Shown piece by piece: positions 7,443 to 15,678 of a DNA stretch of 64,000 nt. The notes below the pieces were generated by a model that saw only the letters and a program-made list of their open reading frames with translations, was not told where the DNA came from and made no database searches. Location: assembly GCA_046160485.1 (NCBI GenBank), contig JBJXGV010000036.1, positions 124,001-188,000 on the forward strand. The letters are read 5' to 3'. The translations under genes were made by a program, and so were the position numbers. This stretch comes from JBJXGV01 sp046160485. Lineage in GTDB: Bacteria > Orphanbacterota > Orphanbacteria > JBJXGV01. Numbering within the stretch: position 1 is the first letter of the stretch; each line of letters starts with the position of its first letter.

Positions 7443-9881
7443 ATGACAAGGAATCCACGCCGGACCAACGCGTTACTCCTGCTCACGTTCGTGGCCATGC
7501 TGCTGCCGGTGCCCGCGGTTTCCGCCAAGCAAGAGCAGCGGATGCGCGGCCGCGTCGTGGATTCGCTTTCCGGGCGGGGCCTCGAGGCCGCTCAAGTCGT
7601 CCTGCTTCCTTCTAAGAACGCGACGCTTACGGACGCGGACGGCGCGTTTACTATCAGAGTCCCGGAAGGCGCGAGCCAGCAGCTCTTCGTGCAGCGGCTC
7701 GGGTATGCGACTCGGACCGAGGATCTGCCGCTGGAGGCCGACTCATTGGTGCTGGCTCTGGAGCCGCAACCATCCGAGATGGCCGGGATCACCGTAGTCG
7801 GCGCCGGCGCCGGATCGCTCGCGCGTTTCCCCGGCGCGGTCGCCGTCATCGACAGCGCGGAGCTGCGCGCGACGCGCCCTCTAAGTGGAAACGAGACCTT
7901 CAAACTGCTCCCCGGAGTCCACGTTCAAGACGAAGAGGGTCTTGGTTTCCGCGCCAACATCGGCATTCGAGGGCTCGATCCTGATCGAAGCCGCACTCTC
8001 CTCGTGCTCGAAGACGGTGTCCCGGTCGCGCTCAATCCCTATTCGGAGCCCGAAATGTACTACTCGCCCCCGATCGAACGAATGGCGCGAGTGGAACTCG
8101 TGAAGGGGAGCGGGTCGGTCCTCTTCGGCCCGCAAACCATCGGCGGAGTGCTGAACTACGTCACCGCCGACCCTCCCGCGACCCCGGAGGGAAGGCTCGA
8201 GATGGTGGGCGGCAGAGGGACATCCGCCATCGGGCAGCTCTCGTACGGTGGAACCTGGAACGGAGCCGGCGTTCGCTTCGGTGCGCTCCGGCGCCAGACC
8301 GACGACATCCGCGGATTGCACTTCGACCAGAGCGACGTGACGGGAAAGACGACGATCCCTCTGGGAGACCGCGATGTGCTCGGGCTAAAGGTCGGCGTTT
8401 ACGACGAATCGTCCAATTCGACCTACGTGGGGCTGACGGACTCGCTCTTCCGCGCGGATCCCCGCTCGTATCCGGGGAGCGATGATCGGTTGATCGTCCG
8501 TCGCTACAGCGCCTCATTGGCGCACGAGCGCAAGCTCCGCGATGCGAGTTCGATCCGGACGGTCGCCTACGCGTACCAGACCGCTCGCGATTGGAGCCGG
8601 CAAAACTACGGCTACAACTCGACGGGCAACGCGATCGTGTTTCAGAACAGCACGGGCAACCGCAACCGTAACTTCGAGGTGGTGGGGATCGAGCCGCGCG
8701 CCCGTTTGCGTCAGGGGTTCGGCGAGTTGGAAGCAGGCCTCCGCGTGCATTTCGAGCGCGCGTTCGACCAGCACGTTGACGGCGGCACGGCGACCGCTCG
8801 CAGCGGAGCGATTCGCGATGACGAGGTTCGCGAGGGGCGCGCGGTGGCGGCTTTCGCCCAGCAGCGGATCGACCTCGCGTCGCGGCTGCGGATCACGCCC
8901 GGGCTTCGGGCCGAGTACTTCACGTACGAGCGTCACATTCTCAGGACTCGCGTGCGACGCGAGGTGCTCGATGAAGAGGGGAACGTGATCGGTACGGTCC
9001 GGCGACCCGAGGACGTCGATCTGAAAAGCGGGGACCACGTGCTCGCGCTTATCCCGGGACTCGGCGTCTCCTGGTTTGCCGGGAGCCGAGCGACACTCTT
9101 CGCCGGCGCGCACCGCGGGTTCGCACCGCCGCGCGCGAAAGATGCGCTGATCTACGACGACGATGTGCTCCCGGTGGATCAGCAACCGGGCGATCCCGTC
9201 TCGCTCGATCTCGACGCCGAGAAGAGCTGGAACATGGAAGTCGGTATGCGGACGAATCCGTCGCCCCCCGTTTCATTCGATGCGACGGCGTTCTACCTGG
9301 ATTTCACGAATCAGATCGTGGAGCCGTCGTTGTCGGCGGGTAGCGTGTCGCAGGCGGCGCTCGCCAACCAGGGAGCGACCCGCCACCGCGGAGTCGAAAC
9401 GGCGGCCGGCGTCGACTGGGGCGCGCTCACGGGTGGCGGCGTCTCGCTGCGCACGGATCTGCGGTACACGTACTCCGACGCGCGGTTTTCTCGCGACCGA
9501 CTCTTGGCCGTCGCGGCGGGGGACACGGTCAACGTGAACGGGAATCGGCTGCCGTACGCGCCCGTCCACTTGCTGTCGCTTAGCTCCACCGCGACGATGC
9601 CTGCGGGCGTGACACTCAAGGTCGACGGCGTTCGCGTGAGCGAGCAGTTCGCCGACAACTTCGAGACGCGCGACCCGACGCCCAACGGGCGAAACGGCGT
9701 TATACCGGCGCACACGGTCTGGAATGCGACCGCATCGTTTCGCATCCCCGGCACGCACGTGACCGCGGTTACGGCGGTGAAGAACGTCGCGAACAACGTC
9801 TACATCGCATCGCGGCGTCCCGAAGGGATCAAGCCCGGATTGCCACGCTTCGTGACGGCAGGTTTCGTCTGGGACTTCTAG
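7443..9881 (+). CDS. TonB-dependent outer-membrane receptor, FecA-like
   Basis: An 812-aa outer-membrane transporter. Signal peptide about 1-28 (hydrophobic LLLLTFVAMLLPVPAVSA). A carboxypeptidase-regulatory-like beta-sandwich covers about 33-110 (GRVVDSLSGRGLEAAQV). The plug domain follows (about 115-240) with IRGLDPDRSRTLLVLEDGVP, the ERMARVELVKGSGSVLFGPQ stretch and GGVLNYVT. The rest is the 22-strand barrel ending in the terminal aromatic WDF. The plug wording resembles FecA (ferric citrate), but ligand choice is inference and no fecI/fecR, TonB or ExbBD genes are nearby. Codon usage is slightly less GC-biased than in the neighbours, which could hint at transfer. It ends 8 bases before the convergent lipoprotein gene. 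Confidence 0.9.
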   Translation: MTRNPRRTNALLLLTFVAMLLPVPAVSAKQEQRMRGRVVDSLSGRGLEAAQVVLLPSKNATLTDADGAFTIRVPEGASQQLFVQRLGYATRTEDLPLEADSLVLALEPQPSEMAGITVVGAGAGSLARFPGAVAVIDSAELRATRPLSGNETFKLLPGVHVQDEEGLGFRANIGIRGLDPDRSRTLLVLEDGVPVALNPYSEPEMYYSPPIERMARVELVKGSGSVLFGPQTIGGVLNYVTADPPATPEGRLEMVGGRGTSAIGQLSYGGTWNGAGVRFGALRRQTDDIRGLHFDQSDVTGKTTIPLGDRDVLGLKVGVYDESSNSTYVGLTDSLFRADPRSYPGSDDRLIVRRYSASLAHERKLRDASSIRTVAYAYQTARDWSRQNYGYNSTGNAIVFQNSTGNRNRNFEVVGIEPRARLRQGFGELEAGLRVHFERAFDQHVDGGTATARSGAIRDDEVREGRAVAAFAQQRIDLASRLRITPGLRAEYFTYERHILRTRVRREVLDEEGNVIGTVRRPEDVDLKSGDHVLALIPGLGVSWFAGSRATLFAGAHRGFAPPRAKDALIYDDDVLPVDQQPGDPVSLDLDAEKSWNMEVGMRTNPSPPVSFDATAFYLDFTNQIVEPSLSAGSVSQAALANQGATRHRGVETAAGVDWGALTGGGVSLRTDLRYTYSDARFSRDRLLAVAAGDTVNVNGNRLPYAPVHLLSLSSTATMPAGVTLKVDGVRVSEQFADNFETRDPTPNGRNGVIPAHTVWNATASFRIPGTHVTAVTAVKNVANNVYIASRRPEGIKPGLPRFVTAGFVWDF

Positions 9882-9889
9882 GAATCTCG

Positions 9890-10282
9890 CTACTCGCGCA
9901 TCGTCCGCTTCATCTCCTTGAGCACCGCTCCCGCGGCGTCGCCGATCGTGAAGAGCGACTCGAACTCACCTTCGACCGTCACGCGTGCACCCTCGCGCGG
10001 CGCGTCGGCGTCGCTGGTGATCACAGTCAGCATGCCCGTCCCGTCATCGACGTCGTACGAGCCTTTGCCGAACGCACTCATACTGTTCTCGACCGTTCCT
10101 TCGATCCGCACGGTCTTGTCGTTGTACTTGGACGAGTCGTCGAGGAGGGTCTTGATCGCGATCGTGTTCGACTTCTTCGAGGCGGCCGCGCTATCTGACG
10201 AGCCGGCGCAGCCCGCGGCGCAGGCGATGCCAACCAGAAACACAAAAAGTGTAGCGACTCGAATCCCGCGTTGAACTCGCAT
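9890..10282 (-). CDS. OB-fold (tRNA_anti-like) putative lipoprotein
   Basis: A 130-aa exported protein. The ATG at 10282 is preceded by GGGAGGT, which fixes the start although the frame is open further upstream. Residues 7-25 form a signal with two possible lipidation cysteines (Cys21, Cys25, in VGIACAAGC). After a Ser/Ala-rich linker, residues about 42-120 look like a small OB-fold: KTVRIEGTVENS, YDVDDGTGMLTVI, GARVTVEGEFES. Such domains occur in periplasmic stress or binding proteins; ligand unknown. It converges on the TonB receptor gene, so shared expression is unlikely. The 218-base gap upstream to 10500 shows no gene; a short plus-strand frame at 10313-10504 is not convincing. Confidence 0.72.
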   Translation of the reverse strand: MRVQRGIRVATLFVFLVGIACAAGCAGSSDSAAASKKSNTIAIKTLLDDSSKYNDKTVRIEGTVENSMSAFGKGSYDVDDGTGMLTVITSDADAPREGARVTVEGEFESLFTIGDAAGAVLKEMKRTMRE

Positions 10283-10500
10283 TGGTGACCTCCCGTTAGG
10301 GTTGTTTGCTTCATGTCCAGGCGCGCGGATAGAAGAAATCCGGCATTTCTTGCACGCGCGAGCATTCTGGCGACGCGCCCTTACAAGTTCTTTCACGGGA
10401 CGCGGCGCTTCCGCGCTTACGGTTTCGTGTGCCGCAAGGACTGTGCCGCTGTGAACGGATGCGTGGAGGGAGAGCGAGCGCGTGAGCGGTCGAGCGCGAG

Positions 10501-11706
10501 CTAACGAACGAGGAGGATCTTGCCCGTGACGGCGTGGCCGTCCGCGGCGAGGCGGTAGAAGTAGGGGCCGGAGCCGAGTTCGCGGCCGCGCTCGTCGAGG
10601 CCATCCCACTGCGCCGAGCCCGAGCCGGAGAGTTGGTGCTGGTCGATGAGAGTCCGCACGCGCCGGCCCACGGCGTCGTAGATCGTCAGAACGATCCCGG
10701 CCGGACGCTGCAAGCGGTAGCTGATCGTCGTCGTCATTCCGAACGGATTCGGCCCGATCCCGACCGATTCGAAGCACTCCTCGTCGACGACGCCGGTGAG
10801 CCCGCCCGGCGTTCCGATTCCGACGCCGGTCGATGTCGCGTTGTTTCCGTGAATGCGCAGCGTCTGCCACGTCGGAGCGATCGGGCAGAGGACTCCCGCG
10901 TTCGCGCCGACGATTCGCATTTCGAGCGCCGCGTTATCGAGATTGATCGTGCCATCGGTGTGCCCGCCTTCGGCAACGGACATTGCCTTGCGAATCTCCC
11001 ACGTGCCGGTCGATGACTCGAACTGCGCGACGACGTCGTTGCACGCGTCGTCGGGTGCGCCGATCGCACGAATCAGATTGAGATACGGCGGCGTCCACGT
11101 CGGATTGAAAGGCACGCCCCACATCGGGTCGTTCTCGCCGCACGGGAGATTTCCGCAGCACGGCGTGTTGCAGACCGTGCCGAGCGAGTCGTTCGCGTGC
11201 ACGAGCACGCGCGCGCGGTCGCGCGGGTAGCGCAGCTTTTCCAAAAGCGCCGCGACGAATTCCTTGTTGATGTGATCGAAGTGGAAATGCGGAACCATGA
11301 CCGTCAGCGCGACGAAATCGCGGTCGAGCCCGAACTCGTTGGTGATTACGCTGTCGACAAGTGCGGCGTCGAACACTCCGGTGCGCGCGGCGTCCTTCAG
11401 TGGCCGGTACGTGCGCACGTCGCTCGGACGTTCGGGGACGGGGCTGCGATCGCCGTAACCTGTGCCGAAAATCCAGACGCTGTCGGCGGTGCCCTTGACG
11501 ACGTAGATGTTCGACGTGTTCACCACGCGGTCGCTCAGCGAGAGCGCGCTGTGGATGACGTAGACCTCGCCTTCGACGACGGTCTCGGCGCCGAGGACGA
11601 AGTCGCGTGCGTTCGCGACGGAGGCGGCGTGCGGGAACAAGAACGCGACCGGCGCAAGGATGCCGGCCAAAATGCGAAGCGCGAATCGAGGGGCGTTGTC
11701 TCTCAT
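10501..11706 (-). CDS. Secreted metallo-beta-lactamase-fold protein with FlgD/T9SS-like C-terminal domain
   Basis: A 401-aa exported hydrolase-like protein. Signal peptide about 1-33. The metal motif HxHxDH is present as His140, His142, Asp144 and His145 (HFHFDH), and a later GGHTDG (247-252) supplies another His ligand. An unusual insertion has four cysteines within 11 residues (Cys179, 183, 184, 189). From about 318 a sorting-type domain begins with PNPFG (319-323), continues with YDAVGRRVRTL and ends GKILLVR, matching the tail of the sugar dehydrogenase at 1973. Predicted substrate unknown; surface or outer-membrane localisation through the tail is inference. Start ATG 11706 sits directly before the signal peptide. 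Confidence 0.8.
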   Translation of the reverse strand: MRDNAPRFALRILAGILAPVAFLFPHAASVANARDFVLGAETVVEGEVYVIHSALSLSDRVVNTSNIYVVKGTADSVWIFGTGYGDRSPVPERPSDVRTYRPLKDAARTGVFDAALVDSVITNEFGLDRDFVALTVMVPHFHFDHINKEFVAALLEKLRYPRDRARVLVHANDSLGTVCNTPCCGNLPCGENDPMWGVPFNPTWTPPYLNLIRAIGAPDDACNDVVAQFESSTGTWEIRKAMSVAEGGHTDGTINLDNAALEMRIVGANAGVLCPIAPTWQTLRIHGNNATSTGVGIGTPGGLTGVVDEECFESVGIGPNPFGMTTTISYRLQRPAGIVLTIYDAVGRRVRTLIDQHQLSGSGSAQWDGLDERGRELGSGPYFYRLAADGHAVTGKILLVR

Positions 11707-11827
11707 GGATGCGTTAGCTGAGGCGGATACTAACACGCGCGCCGCCGCCGCCGAAGCGAAGATTCGTGACGAGGAATGCACGCGCCCGCTCTTTGATCTG
11801 TCGCGCGCGCGGCGCGCACGCGTGGCG

Positions 11828-11856
11828 TTGACGCTCGCGAATCGCGGCACTAGAGT
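11828..11856 (+). promoter_or_regulatory. Promoter of the lpoB operon
   Basis: TTGACG at 11828-11833, 17-bp spacer, TAGAGT at 11851-11856. Expected start of transcription is about 11863, giving a leader of some 45 bases before lpoB. Confidence 0.6.
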
Positions 11857-11907
11857 GTGCTCCGGCATCCGAGAATTCTCGCTCACACTCGCGAAAGGAG
11901 CACACCC

Positions 11908-12516
11908 ATGCGTGGCCTGCCCGCTGTCACGATCGCCGTCGCTCTTATCTTTGCCGCCGCGCTCTCGGGCTGCGGCGGAAAAGTCGTATCGCGCGTCGAA
12001 TCCGACGAGACGATCGATCTCTCCGGCCGCTGGAACGACACCGACTCGCGGCTCGTCTCCGAGGAAATGATCGCAGACTGCCTCGGGCGGCCCTGGCTCG
12101 AGCAATTTTCGTCGAGCAAGGGGAAGGGCCCGACGGTGATCGCCGGTTCGATCCGTAACAAGTCGCTCGAGCACATCGCCGTCGGCACGTTTCTCAAAGA
12201 TATTGAGCGCGCGTTGGTGAACTCGGGATCGGTGCAGGTGGTCGCGTCGGCCGAGGAGCGCGGCGAGGTCCGCGACGAACGTGAAGATCAACGCGTCAAC
12301 GCGACGCCCGAGACGCTCAAGCGAATGGGCCGAGAGGTCGGCGCCGACTTCATGCTGATCGGCGAGATCAACCAGATCAACGATAGCGAGGACGGGAAAG
12401 AGGTGCGCTTCTATCAGACGGATCTGTCGCTCGTGAACATCGAGACCAACGTCAAGACGTGGGTCGGACAAAAGAAGATCAAGAAGTTCGTCGCGCAGTC
12501 GAAGTACAAGGGCTAA
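11908..12516 (+). CDS. lpoB: LpoB-type penicillin-binding protein activator lipoprotein
   Basis: A 202-aa lipoprotein of the LpoB/YcfM family, which in E. coli reaches through peptidoglycan to stimulate PBP1b. ATG 11908 is preceded by a strong AAAGGAG. Signal peptide with lipobox LSGC, lipidated Cys22. Family features include DLSGRWNDTDSRLVSEEMI just after the signal, then the TolB-N-like core (VIAGSIRNKSLEHI, FLKDIERALVNSG, REVGADFMLIGEI). The long proline-rich spacer of E. coli LpoB is absent. It is followed 17 bases later by a COG3014-like lipoprotein, an association seen in other proteobacterial genomes. Partner PBP is unknown; no class A PBP lies in the window. Confidence 0.85.
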   Translation: MRGLPAVTIAVALIFAAALSGCGGKVVSRVESDETIDLSGRWNDTDSRLVSEEMIADCLGRPWLEQFSSSKGKGPTVIAGSIRNKSLEHIAVGTFLKDIERALVNSGSVQVVASAEERGEVRDEREDQRVNATPETLKRMGREVGADFMLIGEINQINDSEDGKEVRFYQTDLSLVNIETNVKTWVGQKKIKKFVAQSKYKG

Positions 12517-12533
12517 GCGCCCGACCGCCGCGA

Positions 12534-13922
12534 ATGCCCCGCAAGAACTCGCGATTGTGTGTGTGCCTGCTCGCGCTCGTCGTGGCGGGTTGCGGCTCGC
12601 ACTCGTGGAACTTAGCGGCGGTGCGCACCGCGCTCACCGCCGGCGATGTCCCCGCGGCGGTCGCCGAGTTCGAGAAGCAGAAGCGAAACGGCGATGACCT
12701 TCTCTATCTGCTGGAGAAGGGCCACATGCTCCATCTCGTGGGACGCTGGGAAGAGAGCAACGCCGCGTTCGAGTCCGCCGAGTTGCGCGCCGAAGACCTC
12801 TACACGAAGAGCATCTCGCGCGAAGCCGCCGCGCTGATCACCTCTGATCTAGCGCTCCCGTATCGCGGCTCGCCGTTCGAACTCCAAATGGTCCATTACT
12901 ACCGCGCGCTGAACTACCTCGCGCTCCGGCAGCCGGAGGAAGCGCTCGTCGAGGCGCGCAAGGCCAACGAACGGCTCGCGATCTACGCCGAGAAGAACGA
13001 CAAGGGTGAGGCGGAAACGCTTCGGCCGGAGGCGTTCCTTACGTATGTCACGGGGCTTCTCTACGAGTCGGAGGGAGAGGCGAACGACGCGGCGGTCGCG
13101 CTGCGAGAGGCGCGGCGGCTCTACGAAGACGATGCGTCGCTCGGGCCCCGCGCGCCGAGTTGGCTCGCCGAGGATCTCTACGCCGTTGCGCGGCAGATCG
13201 GCCTCTCGGAGGTTGTCGAAGAGCTGAAGGCGGGCGATGCCGAGATCGCGCGCAAAGCGAAGCGCGGCGCCGAAAACAACGTGATCATCCTGCTCGAGTC
13301 GGGCTTCGTGCCGTTCCGCGAAGAGGTGAACATCACGCTGCCGATTTACGAGGAGGCGAAGAAGGGCGAGAGCGGCTTTTTCCTCGGAAATCCCGCTTGG
13401 TACCTCGACGAGTACGGGCACGACATCTACGCGTATCGCGCCGACCGCGTGAAGCTCGACCACGTGTTGCGATTCGCGTTCCCGTCGCTCGTCACGCCGC
13501 CGAGCGCCGTGGCGCGCTGCGACGTGAAAGTCTCGGGCGGGGCAAGCGTAGCGGCGGAGCCGGCGCTCGACCTCGCCGCGGCGGTGAAATCCGAGTTCGA
13601 TCGGCGGATGCCGCGCGTGCTGCTCAAGACGATCGCGCGCGCCATCACGAAGGAAATCGCCAGGCGCGAGGGAAAAGAGAAAGACGTCGTGATCGGCTGG
13701 CTGGTGAACGCGGCGAACGTGGCGACCGAACGCGCCGACACGCGTTCGTGGATCGTGCTGCCATCGCGCATCGACATCGTCAAGACGAGCGCGCCGCCGG
13801 GTGCGCAAACGATCGAGGCGCACTTCCGCGACGCCGCCGGCAACGTGATCGAAACGATCACCGCCGATGTCGACGTCCTTGCGGGTCGAACAACGTTTCT
13901 CTCGCTCCGGTCGTTTCGATGA
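12534..13922 (+). CDS. COG3014-like TPR-type lipoprotein
   Basis: A 462-aa putative lipoprotein, lipobox VAGC with Cys20. The N-terminal half has TPR-like helical repeats (EKGHMLHLVGRWEESNAAFE; FELQMVHYYRALNYLALRQP; the conserved EARKANERL). The C-terminal half (about 260-460) is beta-rich with NNVIILLESGFVPFREEV and a region around GWLVNAANVATERADTRSW. This matches the uncharacterised COG3014 family often placed next to LpoB. Role inferred: envelope or cell-wall assembly with LpoB. Start ATG 12534 has no strong ribosome site, so coupling to lpoB translation is likely. Nothing in it points to an enzyme active site. Confidence 0.78.
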   Translation: MPRKNSRLCVCLLALVVAGCGSHSWNLAAVRTALTAGDVPAAVAEFEKQKRNGDDLLYLLEKGHMLHLVGRWEESNAAFESAELRAEDLYTKSISREAAALITSDLALPYRGSPFELQMVHYYRALNYLALRQPEEALVEARKANERLAIYAEKNDKGEAETLRPEAFLTYVTGLLYESEGEANDAAVALREARRLYEDDASLGPRAPSWLAEDLYAVARQIGLSEVVEELKAGDAEIARKAKRGAENNVIILLESGFVPFREEVNITLPIYEEAKKGESGFFLGNPAWYLDEYGHDIYAYRADRVKLDHVLRFAFPSLVTPPSAVARCDVKVSGGASVAAEPALDLAAAVKSEFDRRMPRVLLKTIARAITKEIARREGKEKDVVIGWLVNAANVATERADTRSWIVLPSRIDIVKTSAPPGAQTIEAHFRDAAGNVIETITADVDVLAGRTTFLSLRSFR

Positions 13923-13998
13923 GCGCGATTCGGCGGCGCGGTCGCGATTGCCTTGGTCATCGACCCGGTTGATCGCGTGCGCGCGCACGTTTTCGCGT

Positions 13999-14028
13999 TT
14001 GAACGCTCGCGCGGAAAAATGCTAGCGT
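13999..14028 (+). promoter_or_regulatory. Putative promoter of the 14107 gene
   Basis: TTGAAC at 13999-14004, 18-bp spacer, TAGCGT at 14023-14028, extended by TGC just before the -10. The -10 is weak, so this is less certain than the lpoB promoter. Confidence 0.4.
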
Positions 14029-14106
14029 CTCGGCCGGATCGAGCCCACACACGCGCCCCGAAAGGCGCGCGATGAAGACTCATCTCGCATGAAAGGACGG
14101 GAACTC

Positions 14107-14580
14107 ATGAGAATCGGTGTGAACGGCGAGCGCGGCGGCGCCCACGATGATCCGCGCGGACGGACGCGTCTTGCGTCGTGCGCGCTTTGCGGCGTGATTG
14201 TGTTCGCGTTACTCCTCGCAGGCGCGCCGGGCGTCCCTGTGCGCCAGGCGCACGCGGGCGATAAAGGCATGGCCTCGATCGGAAAGAATGCGATCTATGG
14301 CGCGTTGACGGGGCTCCTTTTGGGCGGTGTCGTGGCGCTCGTCTCCGACGAAGACAGCCGCGACGACGCGATTCGCTGGGGCGTCGTCATCGGCACGTTC
14401 GGCGGCGTCGCGTATGGAATCTACGACGTGAGCAAAGGAGACGATCAAGCGGTCGGTCCGGTCGCCGCGCCCGACGCGATCGCGCTCCAAATGACGAAGC
14501 CCGGCGTAATCGGTTCGGCGCGAGGCGCGCATTTCCGTCCGGCGTACGACGGCATGGCGCGGACCGCGGCGTCGCGGTAG
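14107..14580 (+). CDS. Glycine-rich membrane-associated hypothetical protein
   Basis: A 157-aa protein of unknown function. ATG 14107 is preceded by GGACGG at good spacing; an in-frame ATG at 14089 would add six residues. A hydrophobic signal-like segment (CGVIVFALLLAG) is followed by a probable cleavage site near AHAG. A glycine-rich hydrophobic hairpin (YGALTGLLLGGVVALV and GVVIGTFGGVAYGIYDV) resembles glycine-zipper segments that insert into membranes. The C-terminus is polar. It lies 12 bases before the DUF3078 gene and is probably co-transcribed with it. Confidence 0.65.
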   Translation: MRIGVNGERGGAHDDPRGRTRLASCALCGVIVFALLLAGAPGVPVRQAHAGDKGMASIGKNAIYGALTGLLLGGVVALVSDEDSRDDAIRWGVVIGTFGGVAYGIYDVSKGDDQAVGPVAAPDAIALQMTKPGVIGSARGAHFRPAYDGMARTAASR

Positions 14581-14592
14581 CGGAGGGGGGCG

Positions 14593-15630
14593 ATGATGCG
14601 CTGCGTCACGCTCGTCTCGCTCTTCTGGGTCGCAATCTCGTCGTCGATCGTGATGGCGCAAGACAAGCCCGACGAGAAGAAGCCGATCGTCCCCGGGCCG
14701 TGGAACCTCGGCGCGACGGTTGGGCTCAATCTCGCGCAGAGTGCGTTCAGCTCGAATTGGGCCGGCGGCGACAAGGGCTCGTTCGTGTGGGTCGCTCGCA
14801 GCGATCTGACGGCGGAGCGCCAGCTCAACATGAAGGTGAATTTGGCGAACACGCTGCAGCTTGCGTACGGGCAGACATCGCGCCAGATCACCGATCCGAA
14901 CAACCCGAACGAAAACGTGTGGGATTCGCCGGACAAGACGACCGATCTGCTTCAGCTCGAATCGACCGCGCGCTTCACGCTGCAAAAGTTCGTCGATCCG
15001 TACCTGGCGTTCCGGTTCGATTCCCAGTTCGTCGATCAGACGAGCCCGTTCGGGAACATCCACTTCAATCCCGTACGGCTCAAAGAAACGGCCGGCGTCG
15101 CGCGCGTATTCGAGAAGACGGAGGATCGCGAGTTCATCTCGCGCTTCGGATTCGGTTTCCGTCAGATCGGGGGACGCTCGTTCGTCGACTCGACCGCCGA
15201 GGAGACGCAATCGAGTTGGACGAACGACGGCGGCTTCGAGTGGCAAACCGACATGACGCGCCCCGTTCTCGAGAAGCGCGTGCTCTACAAGGGAAAACTC
15301 CTCGTCTACCTGCCGATCTTCTACTCGAAGTCGGGGGATCTCGACGATTTCGACGCGGCGGCGATCGCGTTCGATCCGTCGCGCGAGGAAGTGGGCAACT
15401 TCTGGCAGTCGCCCGACGTGAACTTCCAGAACACGTTCACCGCGAAGATCACGAAGTACCTCAACGTCGATCTCTACTTGCAGTGGGTGTACGACCGCTA
15501 CGACGAAGCGACGCCGGTCGATCTCTCGCGCGAGACGGGCGCGCTCATCGCGCAGGTCGATCGCGGGGTGCGCAAGAGGGGGCAATTCAAGCAGGTGCTC
15601 TCGCTCGGTCTCTCCTACGCGCTCTTCTAG
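14593..15630 (+). CDS. DUF3078 family outer-membrane beta-barrel protein
   Basis: A 345-aa predicted outer-membrane barrel. Strong ribosome site GGAGGGGGG before ATG 14593. Signal peptide about 1-22 (cleavage after VMA). The DUF3078 hallmark follows: GATVGLNLAQSAFSSNWAGG, then repeated amphipathic strands (LNMKVNLANTLQLAYG, FTLQKFVDPYLAFRFDSQF, EFISRFGFGFRQI). It ends with SLGLSYALF, whose terminal Phe is the usual BAM recognition residue. DUF3078 proteins are common in Bacteroidota and relatives; function unknown. With LpoB and the COG3014-like lipoprotein just upstream it forms a local envelope gene group. Confidence 0.82.
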   Translation: MMRCVTLVSLFWVAISSSIVMAQDKPDEKKPIVPGPWNLGATVGLNLAQSAFSSNWAGGDKGSFVWVARSDLTAERQLNMKVNLANTLQLAYGQTSRQITDPNNPNENVWDSPDKTTDLLQLESTARFTLQKFVDPYLAFRFDSQFVDQTSPFGNIHFNPVRLKETAGVARVFEKTEDREFISRFGFGFRQIGGRSFVDSTAEETQSSWTNDGGFEWQTDMTRPVLEKRVLYKGKLLVYLPIFYSKSGDLDDFDAAAIAFDPSREEVGNFWQSPDVNFQNTFTAKITKYLNVDLYLQWVYDRYDEATPVDLSRETGALIAQVDRGVRKRGQFKQVLSLGLSYALF

Positions 15631-15666
15631 GCGGCTGCCCCGCGCGTGGTGCGCGGAGCAGCCGCC
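15630..15666. terminator. Bidirectional GC hairpin between DUF3078 gene and fbp
   Basis: A long hairpin: nine perfect pairs (15630-15638 with 15658-15666), one C/A mismatch, six more perfect pairs (15640-15645 with 15651-15656) and a five-base loop. It sits exactly between two convergent stop codons. No T tract follows on either strand. Confidence 0.65.
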
Positions 15667-15678
15667 GCGGGCGTTGCG

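Noticed and set aside
10313..10504. 63-codon plus-strand frame in the gap between two minus-strand genes
   Set aside because: No ribosome site, Arg-rich, no motif; ordinary non-coding explanation is enough.
11727..11732. TAGTAT as promoter of the metallo-beta-lactamase gene
   Set aside because: A single hexamer without any TTG-type -35 at proper spacing.
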